Shown in pieces: positions 62,309 through 64,000 of a DNA stretch of 64,000 nucleotides. The DNA is from an uncultured Roseburia sp. (GTDB lineage Bacteria; Bacillota; Clostridia; Lachnospirales; Lachnospiraceae). Each line of letters starts with the position of its first letter. Positions within the stretch are counted from its first letter, which is position 1. The notes beneath the pieces are model-generated. The model was given only the letters and a program-made list of their open reading frames with translations, was not told the DNA's origin and ran no database searches. A program made the translations under genes and the position numbers. Location of the stretch: assembly GCA_934292805.1 (NCBI GenBank), contig CAKQXQ010000005.1, forward strand, positions 1 to 64,000, given 5' to 3'.

Positions 62309-63766
62309 TTATTCGGTATATCCGAGAAGATAATTATACAAACCTTCGTAGCGTCCCTTGGATGACTTCCATGAATAATCATTCGCCATGCCGCGGTCAA
62401 CGATCTGATTCCACTGTTTCTTCTTGTCAAAGAAAATGTGTTTTGCGTAATTTACAACATTAAGCATTTCATCTGCGTTGTAATTTGCGAAGGAGAATCC
62501 ATCACCTGTATTCTCGTATTCATTGAATGGTTTTACAGTATCCCTTAATCCGCCTGTTTCACGGACAATCGGAACTGTTCCATAGCGGAAAGAAATCAGC
62601 TGTGTCAGTCCGCATGGCTCAAATCTTGAAGGCATCAGGAATGCATCTGCAGCAGCATAAAGCTTATGTGCCAGATCATCGGAATAGCAGATATTTGCTG
62701 ATACACGGTCACCATACTTCCATGCATAATGACGGAACATGTTCTCATACTGAGGATCCCCGGTACCGATAACAACAATCTGTGTAAATTCATCTACCAG
62801 CTGATCAAGTACATAATTGATCAGATCCAGGCCTTTCTGGTCCGTGAGCCTTGATATGAGACCGATCATAAACTTCTTCTTATCGACAGTCAGGTCAAGC
62901 TCTTCCTGTAATTTTACTTTGTTAAGGTACTTCTTCTTGCGGAATGTTTCTGCATTGTAATTGGTATAAATCTTCTGGTCAGTTGCCGGGTCATATGCAG
63001 TATAATCAATTCCATTGACAATACCCTGCATATCAAAATGTCTCGCTGCAAGCAGGCCATCCAGCCCCTCACCGTAAAACTCTGTCTGGATCTCCTGTGC
63101 ATAAGATTCACTTACGGTTGTGATGTAATCTGCGTATACAAGACCACCCTTTAACATATTGGCATCTTTATGGAATTCAAGCTTGTCCGGTGCAAACAGA
63201 TCCGCTGAGAATCCGGTCAGCCCCTTCATGGTCTTGACATCCCAGACACCCTGGAACTTTAAGTTATGTATTGTGATCACACTCTTGATTCCCCAGTAGA
63301 AAGAATCTGCCTGGAATTCATTCTTAAGATATACAGGAACAAGACCCGTCTCCCAGTCATGGCAGTGAATCAGATCCGGTCTGAAATCAATCTGCTTTAA
63401 CATAGATAAAACTGCTTTATCAAAGAAGCAGAACTTCTCGATGTCATAACGAATATCACCATACGGTGTACTGCAGTTAAAATATTCCTGATTATCGATA
63501 AAATAATAAGTAATGCCATCCAGAACATATTTTAAAATCCCCACATATTTGTTCTGGATATATGAACCTGCGTTCATATAGAAATGGGTAACGTACTCGA
63601 AATTATTACGGAACTTTTCCGGAATACAGCTATAATTTGGGATTACAACACGAACATCCCATTCATCTTTGGAAAACTCTTTTGGAAGGGCTCCACATAC
63701 ATCTGCAAGTCCGCCTGTTTTGATAAATGGCACACATTCAGATGCCGCAAAAAGAATCCTCTTCAT
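62309..63766 (-). CDS. glgA: Glycogen (starch) synthase, ADP-glucose type
   Basis: GlgA extends alpha-1,4-glucan using ADP-glucose. The 485-residue GT5 enzyme has the N-terminal KTGGLADV nucleotide loop (16-23) and the C-terminal SRFEPCGLTQ and RETGGLRDTV blocks that bind the sugar nucleotide. GAGGAGGT precedes ATG 63766 by eight bases; the longer open frame is not used. No other glycogen gene is in the window, so it appears as a single-gene transcript. Confidence 0.96.
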   Translation of the reverse strand: MKRILFAASECVPFIKTGGLADVCGALPKEFSKDEWDVRVVIPNYSCIPEKFRNNFEYVTHFYMNAGSYIQNKYVGILKYVLDGITYYFIDNQEYFNCSTPYGDIRYDIEKFCFFDKAVLSMLKQIDFRPDLIHCHDWETGLVPVYLKNEFQADSFYWGIKSVITIHNLKFQGVWDVKTMKGLTGFSADLFAPDKLEFHKDANMLKGGLVYADYITTVSESYAQEIQTEFYGEGLDGLLAARHFDMQGIVNGIDYTAYDPATDQKIYTNYNAETFRKKKYLNKVKLQEELDLTVDKKKFMIGLISRLTDQKGLDLINYVLDQLVDEFTQIVVIGTGDPQYENMFRHYAWKYGDRVSANICYSDDLAHKLYAAADAFLMPSRFEPCGLTQLISFRYGTVPIVRETGGLRDTVKPFNEYENTGDGFSFANYNADEMLNVVNYAKHIFFDKKKQWNQIVDRGMANDYSWKSSKGRYEGLYNYLLGYTE

Positions 63767-63854
63767 AAAAAAATACCTCCTCAAAATACTTCTAATATCA
63801 ATCATATACCATTTTTCAAAAGAATGCTACTATTTCCTTAAAAAGATTGAGCAA

Positions 63855-63888
63855 AGAAAAAAGAAGAGCCATATTGCTGCTCTTCTTT
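63855..63888 (-). terminator. Intrinsic terminator of the yebC gene
   Basis: AAAGAAGAGC (63860-63869) pairs with GCTCTTCTTT (63879-63888), and TTTTC follows on the minus strand. It lies about 30 bases beyond the yebC stop. Confidence 0.8.
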
Positions 63889-63919
63889 CGTAATTTGTGT
63901 GTTGTATCTGTCCTTTGGA

Positions 63920-64000
63920 TTATTCATCCCAGTTGTGATATACCTGCTGTACATCATCGTCATCATCTAAAAGATCTAAGATACGGTTAATATTTGTGAT
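63920..64000 (-). CDS. yebC: YebC/PmpR-family protein, C-terminal 26 residues only
   Basis: The minus-strand frame entering from the window edge encodes a C-terminus with LLDDDDDVQQVYHNWDE before the TAA at 63920-63922. This acidic ending is characteristic of YebC-family proteins, known as transcriptional regulators and, more recently, as relievers of ribosome stalling. The rest of the gene lies beyond 64000. Confidence 0.88.
   Translation of the reverse strand: MTNINRILDLLDDDDDVQQVYHNWDE

Overview
The window reads as a chromosomal backbone segment from a low-to-moderate GC, endospore-lineage Firmicute, most likely a gut Lachnospiraceae-type Clostridium. This rests on gene content and order: rplU-prp-rpmA-obg, yqfC-yqfD-phoH-ybeY, mreBCD-PBP2-minDE-rodA, a sepF/ylmH/lspA cluster, divergent lexA with a YneA-like LysM gene, and a three-subunit molybdenum hydroxylase. 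No rRNA, tRNA, CRISPR array, insertion sequence or prophage was recognised. Species assignment is an inference.

Region by region. 1-5.2 kb (+): the end of a GGDEF protein, then L21 (with an RNA leader), the L27-processing protease, L27, Obg, YhbY, NadD, YqeK and RsfS. 5.2-7.4 kb: lexA facing a LysM membrane protein across four LexA-type boxes, then a PlsC-like acyltransferase. 7.5-12.2 kb (+): a CydDC-like ABC exporter pair with three small membrane proteins. 12.3-16.3 kb: a tyrosine recombinase overlapping a TtcA-like tRNA thiolase (-), dtd (+), an AT-rich DUF2726 gene and a cytidylate-kinase-like gene. 16.4-22.4 kb (-): a division/envelope operon HlyD-like, yggS, sepF, ylmH, aroB, lspA, rluD. 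22.5-23.4 kb: DUF378 and a small P-loop gene, separated by a dense block of hairpins. 23.5-33 kb (-): radC, mreB, mreC, mreD, PBP2, minD, minE, rodA, mgsA and a D,D-carboxypeptidase. 33-42.8 kb (-): two flavoproteins, mutS, mutL, miaA and a YnbB-like lyase. 42.9-48 kb (-): yqfC, yqfD, phoH, ybeY, a MurJ/SpoVB-like flippase and a small BofC-like protein. 48-52.7 kb (-): rlmH, then the xanthine-dehydrogenase-type FAD, FeS and Mo subunits and a MocA-like cytidylyltransferase. 52.8-54 kb (+): a small membrane protein and xpt. 54-64 kb (-): a zinc-ribbon/TPR protein, folD, fhs, ftsK, uppP, tepA, glgA and the 3' end of yebC.

Most of the window serves ribosome maturation, envelope synthesis, cell division, mismatch repair and one-carbon metabolism. 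No clearly new multi-gene system stands out. The items most worth a second look are regulatory or architectural. They are a terminator-like hairpin that encloses the start codon of the gene at 42.9-43.3 kb, a roughly 160-bp block of consecutive perfect hairpins at 22.8 kb, four SOS boxes between lexA and the LysM gene, a Min system without minC and with an N-terminally short MinE, and the CydDC-like exporter beside a tiny histidine-rich membrane protein. No stretch longer than 300 bases lacks a gene.
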